Counted from the first letter of the stretch, positions 38,087 through 48,903 are shown. The stretch is DNA of 64,000 nucleotides from Bacillota bacterium (GCA_029101005.1 JAQXQE010000017.1:16803-80802), one strand, 5' to 3'. The notes: generated by a model from the sequence alone, not told the origin. Program-made: numbers and translations.

Positions 38087-40210
38087 ATGGCAAGATTCAC
38101 AGATTACAGAACTTTTAAGACTGCACTTGGTGGCAGACTTCTTCAGTTCGAGATTGGCAAGGTTTGCGAGCAGGCAAACGGACAGGTTACAGTAAGATAT
38201 GAGGACACTGTAGTTAACTGTACTGCAGTTGCTTCAAAGGAGCCTAAGCAGGATGTAGATTTCTTCCCGCTTAGCTGTAATTATGAAGAGAAGATGTATG
38301 CAGTAGGTAAGATTCCTGGTGGATACATTAAGAGAGAGGGTAAGGCTGGAGAGCACGCTACTCTCGTATCAAGACTTATCGACAGACCACTCAGACCACT
38401 TTTCCCTAAGGGATACAGAAACGATGTAGTAGTTACATGTACTGCTTGGTCAGTAGACCACGACTGCTCACCAGAGATCGCAGCAGTTATCGGTTCATCA
38501 GTAGCTATCGCTATCTCAGATATTCCATGGGATGGTCCTACAGCAGGTGTTGTTGTTGGTAGAGTTGACGGAGACTTCGTTATCAACCCAACATACGAGC
38601 AGAGACAGGTAAGTGATCTTAACCTCACAGTATGCGGTACTGAGGAGGCTATTATGATGGTAGAGGCTGGAGCAAAGGAGCTTCCAGAGGAGGTAATGCT
38701 CGACGCTATCATGTTCGCTCACGAGGAGATCAAGCAGCTCTGCAGATTTATCAAGGAGATTGTTGCTGAGGTTGGTAAGGAGAAGCAGGAGTACAAGGTA
38801 TTCAAGGCTGGCGAGGATGTTGATGCAGCTGTAAGAGCTTACTCAACAGAGAAGATGGTTGAGGCTATCAAGACATTCGACAAGCTTGAGAGACTTGCTA
38901 ATATGGACGCAGTTGAGAAGGATGCACTTGAGCACTTCGCTGAGGAGTTCGAGGGCAGAGCTTCTGAGATTGCTGAGGTAACATACGCAATCAAGAAGGA
39001 AGAGGTTAGAAGAATGATTCTCGAGGAGGGAATCAGACCTGACAACCGTAAGCTTACTGAGATCAGACCTGTATGGTCAGAGACAAGCTTCCTTCCAAGA
39101 GCACACGGATCCGGACTCTTCAAGAGAGGGCAGACTCAGGCTCTTTCTGTTGCTACTCTGGCACCACTCAGTGAGGCACAGAACCTCGACAGCATCGACA
39201 TCGATGTAACAACAAAGAGATATATGCATCAGTACAACTTCCCAGGATACTCAACAGGTGAGGCTAAGGTTTCAAGAGCTCCTGGTAGAAGAGAGATTGG
39301 ACATGGTGCACTTGCTGAGAGAGCTCTTCTCCCTGTAATTCCAAGCGAGGAAGAGTTCCCATACGCAATCAGAGTCGTTTCTGAGATTCTCTCATCAAAC
39401 GGTTCATCATCAATGGCTTCAACTTGTGGTTCAACACTTGCTCTCATGGATGCTGGTGTTCCTATCAAGAAGCCAGTATCAGGTATTGCTATGGGTCTTA
39501 TCGAGGGATTCAATGAGGATGGTTCAAGTAAGTTCGCCGTTCTGTCTGACATTCAGGGTATGGAGGACTTCCTCGGTGATATGGACTTCAAGGTAACTGG
39601 TACACCAGACGGTATCACAGCTCTTCAGATGGATATCAAGGTTCATGGACTTTCAAGAGAGATTCTTGAGCAGGCTCTTAACCAGGCTAAGGTTGGTAGA
39701 GCAGAGATCCTTGCTAATATGCTCGAGGAGATTGCTGAGCCAAGAACTGAACTTTCACCATATGCTCCAAGATTCGTTTCAATGAGAATTGATCCAGATA
39801 AGATCAGACTCGTTATCGGACCTGGTGGTAAGACAATCAACAGAATCATTGATGAGACTGGTGCTAAGATCGACATCTCAGAGGATGATCCAGGACTCAT
39901 CTGCATCTACGCGACTGATCAGTCAGGCGCTGATGCTGCTAAGCATGAAATCGACCTTATCACAAAGGATGTAGAGGTTGGCGAGACTTACGAGGGTGAA
40001 GTTAAGAGAATCATGAACTTCGGTGCATTCATCGAGATTCTCCCTGGTAAGGAAGGTCTTCTCCACATCTCAAAGATGGCTAACCACAGAGTAGAGAAGG
40101 TTGAGGATGTTATGAACATCGGCGACAAGGTAACTGTTAAGGTAACAGAGATCGACAGCCAGAACAGAATCAATCTCTCAAGAAAAGAGCTTCTTAAGGA
40201 CGAGAAGTAA
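38087..40210 (+). CDS. pnp: Polyribonucleotide nucleotidyltransferase
   Basis: Two RNase PH domains, KH (KIRLVIGPGGKTINRIIDETGAKIDI), S1; ATG 38087 preferred. Confidence 0.98.
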   Translation: MARFTDYRTFKTALGGRLLQFEIGKVCEQANGQVTVRYEDTVVNCTAVASKEPKQDVDFFPLSCNYEEKMYAVGKIPGGYIKREGKAGEHATLVSRLIDRPLRPLFPKGYRNDVVVTCTAWSVDHDCSPEIAAVIGSSVAIAISDIPWDGPTAGVVVGRVDGDFVINPTYEQRQVSDLNLTVCGTEEAIMMVEAGAKELPEEVMLDAIMFAHEEIKQLCRFIKEIVAEVGKEKQEYKVFKAGEDVDAAVRAYSTEKMVEAIKTFDKLERLANMDAVEKDALEHFAEEFEGRASEIAEVTYAIKKEEVRRMILEEGIRPDNRKLTEIRPVWSETSFLPRAHGSGLFKRGQTQALSVATLAPLSEAQNLDSIDIDVTTKRYMHQYNFPGYSTGEAKVSRAPGRREIGHGALAERALLPVIPSEEEFPYAIRVVSEILSSNGSSSMASTCGSTLALMDAGVPIKKPVSGIAMGLIEGFNEDGSSKFAVLSDIQGMEDFLGDMDFKVTGTPDGITALQMDIKVHGLSREILEQALNQAKVGRAEILANMLEEIAEPRTELSPYAPRFVSMRIDPDKIRLVIGPGGKTINRIIDETGAKIDISEDDPGLICIYATDQSGADAAKHEIDLITKDVEVGETYEGEVKRIMNFGAFIEILPGKEGLLHISKMANHRVEKVEDVMNIGDKVTVKVTEIDSQNRINLSRKELLKDEK

Positions 40211-40226
40211 TATTTCGAATAACACG

Positions 40227-40258
40227 AGAGCGTGATGTTTCGACATCACGCTCTTTTT
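40227..40258 (+). terminator. Terminator after pnp
   Basis: agagcgtgatgt-ttcg-acatcacgctcttttt. Confidence 0.95.
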
Positions 40259-40324
40259 ACATACCAAAGAAGCTCTGGAAGTGATACAATTAATTCAAGA
40301 GACTATTAACGAGGTAAATGTTAT

Positions 40325-42172
40325 ATGTTCAATTCTTTGATAACTGACAAGCTTAGAAGGGTGGCTGCTGTGCTGATTGCTGCAGCTCTTCTTGTGTTGT
40401 TCTCAGCTTCGACATATATGTGTTCTGCGGCAGAGATCAGCGGCTACAGCATCAGGGAGTTCAAATCTAAGGTTGTAATCAGCAACGAGAATATCTATAA
40501 ATACGACGAGGTTATCTCAGTTGAGGTAGATAATGATTTGGAGCCTGATACAGAATTTGACATAGTTCGAAAACTTCCTAAGGAGTATATTGGAAGAATC
40601 GCAAGCATTAATATCAATGCATATGATTTTGATTTCGACGAGGAGACAAATCTTCTTACGATTCATATCAATGGTAAAGGTATGAATGACACTCTCGTCT
40701 TTGAGATGCAGTACACAGTCAATGGTGTGGACTTCATGGGTGAGAAGGCTGATTATTTCGATCTTTACTTCCTTCAGGGTGACAATACTGGAACTCTTTA
40801 TAATGCAAATATTGTTGTCTCATATCCTGAGGATATGAAGATCCATCGTCTCAGTCTGCATGGAGCTGCGGAGCCATTTGTTGGCGTATGGGTTGATGAT
40901 AACAAGAAGCATAGACTTAAATTCGAAGGAATCAATCTGCCTGAGGATACAGTTGTAAGTGCGAAAGCCGATCTTCCTGCTGGTTACTGGGCAAATGCAG
41001 TTGCTATCGGAATTACTAAGACACTCTCTGTGTCTGTTCTGTTGGCAGGCATAATTATTTTCATTCTGCTTAGAGTTGCACTCAGTCGAGAGCATACTAT
41101 AGAGGTAAAAGAAACTCGTTATGCGCCAGCTGGCCTTTCTCCAGCACATCTTGGCTTCCTCGTGGATAGTGTCGTAGATGACAGAGATATTATGGCCATC
41201 TTCTATTATCTCGCTGAGCGGGGATATATGACGATACATGAATTCGAGAGAAGGAGATTCAGATTCACACAAATTGAATATCCAAAGAATGAGACGAAGT
41301 CGGTTAGATTGCTCTACGAGGCAATTTTTGACGGTAAGGGTGTTAAGGGCAAGACTGTGGAACTAGATTCTTGCGTTCCTGCAGTAAGAAAAGCTGCAAG
41401 AAAGATTCGTCGTACTGTTGAGAAGGACATCTTCGACGGCAATAGATTCTATTCAGTTGGATCGAAGCTTGCAAGCAGAATAAGCAAGTTCACTTTCTTA
41501 ACCGTAATTGCTGCAATTCCGATTTTCAATTTCGTTTATATTCAGCTCGCTGGAGGACAAATTGTTGCGGGACTGGCTTTCATCATCTGCGTTATGATGG
41601 TGATGAGCATCGCTCTTGAGGTGCTTTGCTCAAACTACTTCAAGAGTCAGCAGAGAAACAGCAAGGACAGCAACAAGAAACTTGTTCTTTCGGTGATTGT
41701 GTATATTGTATTGTCTGTTCTGTATGTATATTTCTTCAGATTCGCAGTTCACGGACGAGTAGGTGATATGAGTGTTGCAACTGCAAGTGCATTATTCCTA
41801 CTTGTTGTTCCTCTTATGCGAATTGGAATGAAGAGTAGAAGTAAGGCAAATGCAGCTCTTACAGGAAAAGTACAAGGATTGCAACATTGGATTGAGGAGG
41901 CGAGCAAGGAAGAGATTGCTGAACAATCTTCAAGCGACAAGAATTATTATTTCAGAATAATGCCTTATGCATTTGTTCTCAACGATTCGAGAGTATTTGC
42001 TGGTAAGTTCGAGTATGTTAAGTTAGAACAGCCTTCATGGTATAAGGCGTATGGATTGGATGAGGGAGCTGAATTCGATATTGTTACGATAAATTCACTC
42101 ATAAAAAATCTTCCAGATCAGCTTAGTAAGACAGTGTTTGCGCAGGGAATCAAGTCGCAGGTGATGAGATAG
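40325..42172 (+). CDS. DUF2207-type membrane protein
   Basis: Signal peptide, extracytoplasmic beta-rich domain, TM at ~230, cytoplasmic winged region, further TMs. Confidence 0.7.
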   Translation: MFNSLITDKLRRVAAVLIAAALLVLFSASTYMCSAAEISGYSIREFKSKVVISNENIYKYDEVISVEVDNDLEPDTEFDIVRKLPKEYIGRIASININAYDFDFDEETNLLTIHINGKGMNDTLVFEMQYTVNGVDFMGEKADYFDLYFLQGDNTGTLYNANIVVSYPEDMKIHRLSLHGAAEPFVGVWVDDNKKHRLKFEGINLPEDTVVSAKADLPAGYWANAVAIGITKTLSVSVLLAGIIIFILLRVALSREHTIEVKETRYAPAGLSPAHLGFLVDSVVDDRDIMAIFYYLAERGYMTIHEFERRRFRFTQIEYPKNETKSVRLLYEAIFDGKGVKGKTVELDSCVPAVRKAARKIRRTVEKDIFDGNRFYSVGSKLASRISKFTFLTVIAAIPIFNFVYIQLAGGQIVAGLAFIICVMMVMSIALEVLCSNYFKSQQRNSKDSNKKLVLSVIVYIVLSVLYVYFFRFAVHGRVGDMSVATASALFLLVVPLMRIGMKSRSKANAALTGKVQGLQHWIEEASKEEIAEQSSSDKNYYFRIMPYAFVLNDSRVFAGKFEYVKLEQPSWYKAYGLDEGAEFDIVTINSLIKNLPDQLSKTVFAQGIKSQVMR

Positions 42173-42190
42173 TAACGCATAGGAGGAGAC

Positions 42191-44227
42191 ATGGCGAATC
42201 TATACGAAGAAGGTTTTACACAGAATAGAGAGATATCCTGGCTCAGATATAACGAAAGAGTACTGGAGGAAGCCTTTGATGAGACGGTTCCTCTCTTCGA
42301 GAGACTGAATTTCATATCAATTTTCTGCTCGAATCTGGAGGAGTTCTTTCAGGTGAGAGTTGGAAGCCTGATTACTGACGAAGAGGATGGAGATGATTCA
42401 ATCGACAGCAGATCTGGTATGAGTGCCGCTGAGCAACTCGATGCCATCTACAAGATGATTCCTGAACTCTACGCAAAGATGGATCAGGCATACAATGTTA
42501 TCGATGCAAGCCTTAGAGATGCTGGTGTTGTAAGACTCAATGTAATGGAGTTGAGTGAGGAAGAACTCGGTAAGGCGCTCAGTTTCTGCCTTCAGTACAA
42601 AGATGGTTTCTCCGTTAGAATGCTCAAGCAGGCAGATGAGATGCCTATTCTTACTAGCAACAAACAGTATTTTATCAGCAGACTTGTGAATGATAATGAC
42701 TGCAGATATGCGCTTTTTGATGCAGGTCGTGAACTGCCATCAATCTACGTGCTTGATGATGGACTGCTTCCTGGGTCAAAATTGAGATATGTTGTATGTT
42801 CAGATGTAATTAAGGCGCTTATTCCACAGATGCATAAGCCGTTCACAAGTGCAGAGACAGTTGCTTTCTCTATTACGAGAAATGGTGATGTTGAGGCGGA
42901 TGAGGATGCAGAGACACTGCTTGAGGAGATGAAGTCCATAGTTGAGCAAAGAGAGATATCTCCAGCGGACAAGCTCTGCTGTGATTCTAAGCTCAGTAGT
43001 GATATGAGGGACTTCTTGCTTGAGGCATTCGGACTTGAAGAGGATCAGCTGTATTCCGTTGTTAGAGCTTCGTTCAGATATGTTGGAGACCTCAAGGATG
43101 TGCTTCCTCCTGAGCATAAGGAGAGACTCTGTTACATGCCATTCGTTCCATTCAATCAGCTCAGTCTGATGAACAAGCCTGTAATGGAGTATGTCAAGGA
43201 GAAAGACCTTCTCTCGGCTTATCCTTTTGATTCAATGGATCCATTGCTTGAGCTTCTCAAAGAAGCCTCTGAGAGTGATAAGGTTAAAGAGATTAGAATG
43301 ACAATATACAGACTGTCATCTAATCCTGTTATAGTCGATCATCTTCTCAATGCTGTTAATAACGGCAAGAAGGTCAAAATTCTGATTGAGCTCAGAGCGA
43401 GAAACGACGAAGCAAAGAATATCGACTGGGCACAGAAGCTTAGTGATGCAGGTTGCAAGGTTTATTACGGTGACGACGAGTATAAGGTTCATTCGAAGCT
43501 CTGTCAGGTTGTGATTGATGAGAGGGATGAGAAGAAGTTCATCAGCCAGATATCAACAGGGAATTACAACGAGAAGTCAGCAAAGAGCTACACTGATTTC
43601 TCGCTTATCACATATGATCAGCGCATCGGTAAAGATATCAATGAATTCTTTGAGGATGTATTCAAGCACAAGGAAGGCAAGTATGACCACATACTAACTT
43701 CTCCTAAGACAATGCATCAGACTGTAATCAATCTGATTAGAAGAGAGGCGAAGAAGGGTAGCAAGGGAAGAATCTTCATCAAAGTTAATGCTGTTACTGA
43801 CTCAAAGCTGATTGAGGAACTGATGGAAGCTTCATGCGCTGGATGTAAGGTCAGAATGATAGTTCGTGGAATATGCTGCATTCTTCCAGGGGTTGAGTTC
43901 TGCACTGAGAATATCGAAATAGTGAACCTCGTAGGAAGACTGCTCGAACATTCTAGAGTGTATATCTTTGGTGAGGGAGATGATGAGATGATGTATATCT
44001 CTTCAGCTGACTTTATGACAAGAAATATGCTCAGAAGAGTTGAGGTCGCTTGTCCAATATACAACAGTGAACTTAGAGAGAGAATCAGAGCTATTCTTTA
44101 TCTTAACTTCATCGATGACGTTAAGGGCAGAAGACTCAGGAGAGATGGTTGCTATGAGATTAAAGAAAGCGGACAAACAAAAACAGACAGCCAGAATCTG
44201 CTCATTAAGCAGTCTCAGCTTGTCTGA
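42191..44227 (+). CDS. ppk1: Polyphosphate kinase 1
   Basis: REISWLRYNERVLEEAFDETVPLFERLNFISIFCSNLEEFFQVRVGSL; IRMTIYRLSSNPVIVDHLLNAVNNGKKVKILIELRARNDE. Confidence 0.96.
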   Translation: MANLYEEGFTQNREISWLRYNERVLEEAFDETVPLFERLNFISIFCSNLEEFFQVRVGSLITDEEDGDDSIDSRSGMSAAEQLDAIYKMIPELYAKMDQAYNVIDASLRDAGVVRLNVMELSEEELGKALSFCLQYKDGFSVRMLKQADEMPILTSNKQYFISRLVNDNDCRYALFDAGRELPSIYVLDDGLLPGSKLRYVVCSDVIKALIPQMHKPFTSAETVAFSITRNGDVEADEDAETLLEEMKSIVEQREISPADKLCCDSKLSSDMRDFLLEAFGLEEDQLYSVVRASFRYVGDLKDVLPPEHKERLCYMPFVPFNQLSLMNKPVMEYVKEKDLLSAYPFDSMDPLLELLKEASESDKVKEIRMTIYRLSSNPVIVDHLLNAVNNGKKVKILIELRARNDEAKNIDWAQKLSDAGCKVYYGDDEYKVHSKLCQVVIDERDEKKFISQISTGNYNEKSAKSYTDFSLITYDQRIGKDINEFFEDVFKHKEGKYDHILTSPKTMHQTVINLIRREAKKGSKGRIFIKVNAVTDSKLIEELMEASCAGCKVRMIVRGICCILPGVEFCTENIEIVNLVGRLLEHSRVYIFGEGDDEMMYISSADFMTRNMLRRVEVACPIYNSELRERIRAILYLNFIDDVKGRRLRRDGCYEIKESGQTKTDSQNLLIKQSQLV

Positions 44228-44248
44228 ATGTTTCGTTAATATAACGGA

Positions 44249-44452
44249 TTAATGAATATTACGCTTGTGCTTCTCTGTATCGATATTCTCGGTAGGGAAG
44301 TATAAGGTCTTATTCTCAGAGGCATCTGTGTCGCTGTCCTTCTTGCGGCGTCTTACAGGAGCCTCATTATCTTTGCCATCAGAAATATAATTGATTATCG
44401 CAAAGATAAGCAGGAATATAAGTACGATTAAACCGAGCAGAATCAGTGGCAT
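44249..44452 (-). CDS. Small single-pass membrane protein (67 aa)
   Basis: MPLILLGLIVLIFLLIFAIINYISDGKDNEAPVRRRKK...; RBS ggaggaaatt before the ATG at 44452. Confidence 0.6.
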   Translation of the reverse strand: MPLILLGLIVLIFLLIFAIINYISDGKDNEAPVRRRKKDSDTDASENKTLYFPTENIDTEKHKRNIH

Positions 44453-44705
44453 AATTTCCTCCAATGTTCATAGAAATAACATATGAATATTATATATTAT
44501 GCTGAGTAAAGAATGAAGAGGATTTTGCTCAGTATTTATTGCATGAAACTGAGATTTGAAGTGCAAATTATGCGTATTTATGGTATGATAATTATGTATA
44601 ATTTTGCACTATTTTTGTGCAAAAAATTCACAGGGTATTGAGACATTGGGACTGTGAACTAGTTTATAATTAATAATTTTTAAAATATTTAATAGGAGAG
44701 CAAAC

Positions 44706-47700
44706 ATGTTTGAAAAACTTTCGGAGAAGCCTGTTGCTGAATATCAGAACGAACAGGTAGCGCATTGGAACGAGATGGATCTTCTCGAGCTCTGCGTAAC
44801 TGAGCGTGAGGGAGCACCAAGCTATGTATTCTATGAGGGACCGCCAACTGCTAACGGCCGTCCAGGAATTCACCACGTTATGGCAAGAACTCTTAAGGAC
44901 TCAGTTAACAGATATAAGACTATGCAGGGTTTCCAGGTTAAGAGAAAAGGTGGCTGGGATACTCACGGTCTTCCTGTAGAGATCGAGGTTGAGAAGCAGC
45001 TCGGCTTCAGCGGCAAGCAGGATATCGAGAAGTACGGTATCAGAGAATTCAATGAGAAGTGCAGAGAGTCTGTATTCACATACACTCAGATGTGGACAGA
45101 TATGTCAGAGAGAATGGCATACCTCGCTGATATGAAGGACCCATACATCACATACAAGAACGATTATATCGAGACTGGTTGGTGGATCCTCAAGACTGCT
45201 TTTGATAAGGATCTCGTATACGAAGGATACAAGATTCTCCCATACTGCCCAAGATGTGGAACAGGACTTGCTTCACACGAGGTAGCTCAGGGATACAAGA
45301 TGGTTAAGGTTAACACACTGACTGTAAAGTTCAAGAAGAAGGGTACAGACAACGAGTACTTCCTCGCTTGGACAACAACACCTTGGACACTCGCTGCTAA
45401 CAGCTGTCTGACAGTTGGACCTGACATCGACTACGTAAAGGTTAAGATGACATCAGGCGAAAACGAGGGTAACATCTTCTACATCGCTAAGAACCTTGCA
45501 GCTAAGACATTCGGTAAGGATGAGTACGAGGTTATCGAGGAGCTCAAGGGTAAGGATATGGAGTACATGGAGTATGAGCAGCTCATGCCATTCTGTGTAC
45601 CAGAGAAAGGTAAGAACGCATTCATCGTAACATGCATGGACTATGTATCCATCGAGGATGGTACAGGTATCGTACATACAGCTCCTGCATTCGGTGAAGA
45701 CGACTACCAGTGCGGAAGAAAGTACAACGTGGCAGTACTTCAGCCAGTAGATGAGAAGGGTGAATACACAGCTACACCTTGGAAGGGTCACTTCGTAATG
45801 GAGGACGGCCTCGACGTTGAGATCATCAAGTACCTTGCACAGGACGACAAGATCTACGCTAAGCAGAAGCTTGAGCACAACTATCCACACTGCTGGAGAT
45901 GTTCAACTCCACTCGTATACTATGCAAACAAGTCATGGTACATCGAGATGAGCAAGCTCAAGGATGAGCTCGTAGCTAACAACAATACAGTAAATTGGTA
46001 TCCGGATTACATCGGAGAGAAGAGATTCGGTAACTGGATTGCAGATGTTAAGGACTGGGCTATCTCAAGATCAAGATACTGGGGTACACCAATTCCTATC
46101 TGGAGATGCGAGTGCGGACACCTCCACTGCATCGGTTCAAGAGCTGAACTCGTAGAACTTGCTAACGAGGATATCGATGAGAGCATTGAGCTGCATAGAC
46201 CATATGTTGATGAAGTAACTCTCACATGTCCAGAGTGCGGCAAGACAATGCACAGAGTAACTGAGGTAATGGACTGCTGGTTCGACTCAGGAGCAATGCC
46301 ATTCGCTCAGTGGCACTATCCGTTTGAGAACAAGGAGAGATTTGACGAGCTCTTCCCTGCAGACTTCATCTGCGAGGGTATCGACCAGACAAGAGGTTGG
46401 TTCTACTCACTGATGGCTGTATCAACAATCGTAAAGGGATGCGCACCTTACAAGAACGTTCTTGTTAACGACCTTATCCTTGATAAGGAAGGTAAGAAGA
46501 TGTCAAAGTCAAGAGGCAACACAGTATCACCATTCGAGCTTCTCGACAAGTACGGTGCTGACGCACTCAGATGGTACCTCGTATCAGTATCACCAGCATG
46601 GACTCCAACAAAGTTCGATGAGGACGGTGTTAAGGATGTTGTAAGCAAGGTATTCGGAACACTCAGAAATACATACAACTTCTTCACACTTTACTCAAAT
46701 CTTGATGATCTCGATGCTGCTAAGATCGAGATTCCATATGCTGATAGACCAGAGCTCGACAGATGGATCATCTCAAAGTACAACAAGCTCATCAAGTACA
46801 CAACAGAGAGCATGGATGCTTATGACCATATGAAGACTGTTAAGGCAATCGGAGAGTTCATCTCTGAGGACCTTTCAAACTGGTACATCAGAAGAGCAAG
46901 AAGAAGATTCTATGCTGAGGGCATGACAGATGATAAGAAGGCTGTATATGCAACAACATACGAGATTCTCCTCGGACTCTCAAAGATGATGGCTCCTATC
47001 GCTCCATTCATCAGTGATGAGATCTACACAAAGTTGACAGGCGAGGCAACAGTTCACACTGCATTCTACCCAGTATGCGACGAGTCACTCATCGACGAGG
47101 CAGTTGAGGAGAGAATGGATCTCGTAAAGACTCTCGTTAACCTCGGAAGAGGAACAAGAGAGCAGGAGAAGCTCAAGGTTAGACAGCCACTCCAGAAGGT
47201 AATCGTTGACGGTAAGTATGAGTCACTCATCGCTAACCTCACAGACCTCATCGAGGAGGAGCTGAACGTTAAGGAAGTAGTATTCGAGAACGACCTTGAC
47301 CAGTACATGAACTACTCAGTAAAGCCTAACTTCAGAGCAGCTGGTCCTGTTCTTGGTAAGAACATCAAGGAGTTCGGACAGAAGATGGCTGCAGCTGATG
47401 CTAAGGAGATCATCGCTCAGCTCGCTAATGGCGCAGTTGAGATGGAGCTTGGCGGAGAGAAGTATGAGATCACAGAGGACTTCCTCGATGTAAGAATCTC
47501 AGCTAAGGAGGGCTTCGTTGTAGGAATGGAGAACAACGTATTCACAATCCTCGACACTGTACTCACACCAGAGCTCATCGAGCAGGGTTATGTAAGAGAG
47601 ATCATCTCAAAGATTCAGCAGCTCCGTAAGCAGGCTGACTTCGAGATGATGGACAATATCACAATCTACCTCAATGCTGACGAGGAGATTAAGGCAGCAG

Positions 47701-47822
47701 TAGATGCTAACGCAGAGTTCATCATGGATGAGACTCTCGCTAAGAGCATCGAAGCTAAGAGCGACCTTGAGGAGTTCGATATCAACGGACACAAGACAGG
47801 AATCGCTGTAGAGAGAATCTAA
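44706..47822 (+). CDS. ileS: Isoleucyl-tRNA synthetase, IleRS2-like, altered class I signature
   Basis: GPPTANGRPGIHHVMARTLKDSVNRYKTMQGFQVKRKGGWDTHGLPVEIEVEKQLG; KKMSKSRGN. Confidence 0.97.
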   Translation: MFEKLSEKPVAEYQNEQVAHWNEMDLLELCVTEREGAPSYVFYEGPPTANGRPGIHHVMARTLKDSVNRYKTMQGFQVKRKGGWDTHGLPVEIEVEKQLGFSGKQDIEKYGIREFNEKCRESVFTYTQMWTDMSERMAYLADMKDPYITYKNDYIETGWWILKTAFDKDLVYEGYKILPYCPRCGTGLASHEVAQGYKMVKVNTLTVKFKKKGTDNEYFLAWTTTPWTLAANSCLTVGPDIDYVKVKMTSGENEGNIFYIAKNLAAKTFGKDEYEVIEELKGKDMEYMEYEQLMPFCVPEKGKNAFIVTCMDYVSIEDGTGIVHTAPAFGEDDYQCGRKYNVAVLQPVDEKGEYTATPWKGHFVMEDGLDVEIIKYLAQDDKIYAKQKLEHNYPHCWRCSTPLVYYANKSWYIEMSKLKDELVANNNTVNWYPDYIGEKRFGNWIADVKDWAISRSRYWGTPIPIWRCECGHLHCIGSRAELVELANEDIDESIELHRPYVDEVTLTCPECGKTMHRVTEVMDCWFDSGAMPFAQWHYPFENKERFDELFPADFICEGIDQTRGWFYSLMAVSTIVKGCAPYKNVLVNDLILDKEGKKMSKSRGNTVSPFELLDKYGADALRWYLVSVSPAWTPTKFDEDGVKDVVSKVFGTLRNTYNFFTLYSNLDDLDAAKIEIPYADRPELDRWIISKYNKLIKYTTESMDAYDHMKTVKAIGEFISEDLSNWYIRRARRRFYAEGMTDDKKAVYATTYEILLGLSKMMAPIAPFISDEIYTKLTGEATVHTAFYPVCDESLIDEAVEERMDLVKTLVNLGRGTREQEKLKVRQPLQKVIVDGKYESLIANLTDLIEEELNVKEVVFENDLDQYMNYSVKPNFRAAGPVLGKNIKEFGQKMAAADAKEIIAQLANGAVEMELGGEKYEITEDFLDVRISAKEGFVVGMENNVFTILDTVLTPELIEQGYVREIISKIQQLRKQADFEMMDNITIYLNADEEIKAAVDANAEFIMDETLAKSIEAKSDLEEFDINGHKTGIAVERI

Positions 47823-47843
47823 GCAATCCACGAAAGGACAAAG

Positions 47844-48887
47844 ATGGCTAATAAGGACGGAAAGCAGAATATTCTCAGTCTGAATACAGAGGAACTCAAA
47901 GCAGTAATGCTTGAGTACGGAGAAGCTGCTTTCCGTGCCAAGCAGATCTTTGGTTGGCTTGCTAAGGGCACAGAGAGTTTCGAGGACATGCTCAATATCC
48001 CCTCGAAACTCATAGCCCGTCTCGAGGAAGATTACTATATCGGACTGCCATGCATCGTAAGAAGCAGCAAGTCTGCGATTGATGGAACGGTAAAAGTTCT
48101 GTATGAAATGGCGGACGGCTCCTGCGTAGAATCGGTATGTATGCAGTATTCGTATGGTAATTCAATATGCATCTCAACTCAGGCTGGATGTAGAATGGGA
48201 TGCACATTCTGTGCAACCGGAATCGGCGGTCTTGAGAGAAACCTGACAGCAGGTGAGATGCTTGGTGAAGTACTTCAGATGAGAAACTTCATTGGTGATA
48301 GAATCAATCACATAGTGTTAATGGGTATGGGAGAGCCGTTTGATAACTACGAGAATGTTGCACGTTTCCTGAAGCTTGTTAACGATAAAGCAGGATATAA
48401 CCTGAGCATGAGAGATATCACGGTATCAACATGCGGAATCATTCCGATGATCGAAAGATTTGGAGATGACTTCAAGCAGGTGAATCTTGCAGTCTCACTC
48501 CACGCACCTAATGACGAGATAAGACGCAGAACTATGCCAGTTGCGAAGGCATATCCTTACAAGGATCTTATGAAGGCATGCAAGGAGTATACGCAGAAGA
48601 CCGGTAGACGAATTACTTTTGAGTATTCGATGATTAATGGTGTTAATGATTCGGCAGAATGTGCAGAAGAGCTTGCTTCAAACATCAAAGGCTGGCTCAG
48701 CCATGTTAATCTCATTCCGCTCAATGCTGTGAAAGAGAAAGATTACAAAGCTTCAGAGACAAAGAGAATTAAGGCATTTAAGTCTATTCTCGAATCATAT
48801 GATATAGCATGCACAATAAGAAGAACGCTTGGTTCAGATATTGATGCAGCATGCGGACAACTGAGGAACAACAATCGTAATAATTAA
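47844..48887 (+). CDS. rlmN: 23S rRNA (adenine(2503)-C2)-methyltransferase RlmN
   Basis: QAGCRMGCTFCATGIGGLERNLTAGE radical-SAM motif. Confidence 0.97.
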   Translation: MANKDGKQNILSLNTEELKAVMLEYGEAAFRAKQIFGWLAKGTESFEDMLNIPSKLIARLEEDYYIGLPCIVRSSKSAIDGTVKVLYEMADGSCVESVCMQYSYGNSICISTQAGCRMGCTFCATGIGGLERNLTAGEMLGEVLQMRNFIGDRINHIVLMGMGEPFDNYENVARFLKLVNDKAGYNLSMRDITVSTCGIIPMIERFGDDFKQVNLAVSLHAPNDEIRRRTMPVAKAYPYKDLMKACKEYTQKTGRRITFEYSMINGVNDSAECAEELASNIKGWLSHVNLIPLNAVKEKDYKASETKRIKAFKSILESYDIACTIRRTLGSDIDAACGQLRNNNRNN

Positions 48888-48903
48888 CGGAGGCTAAGGT
48901 TAG

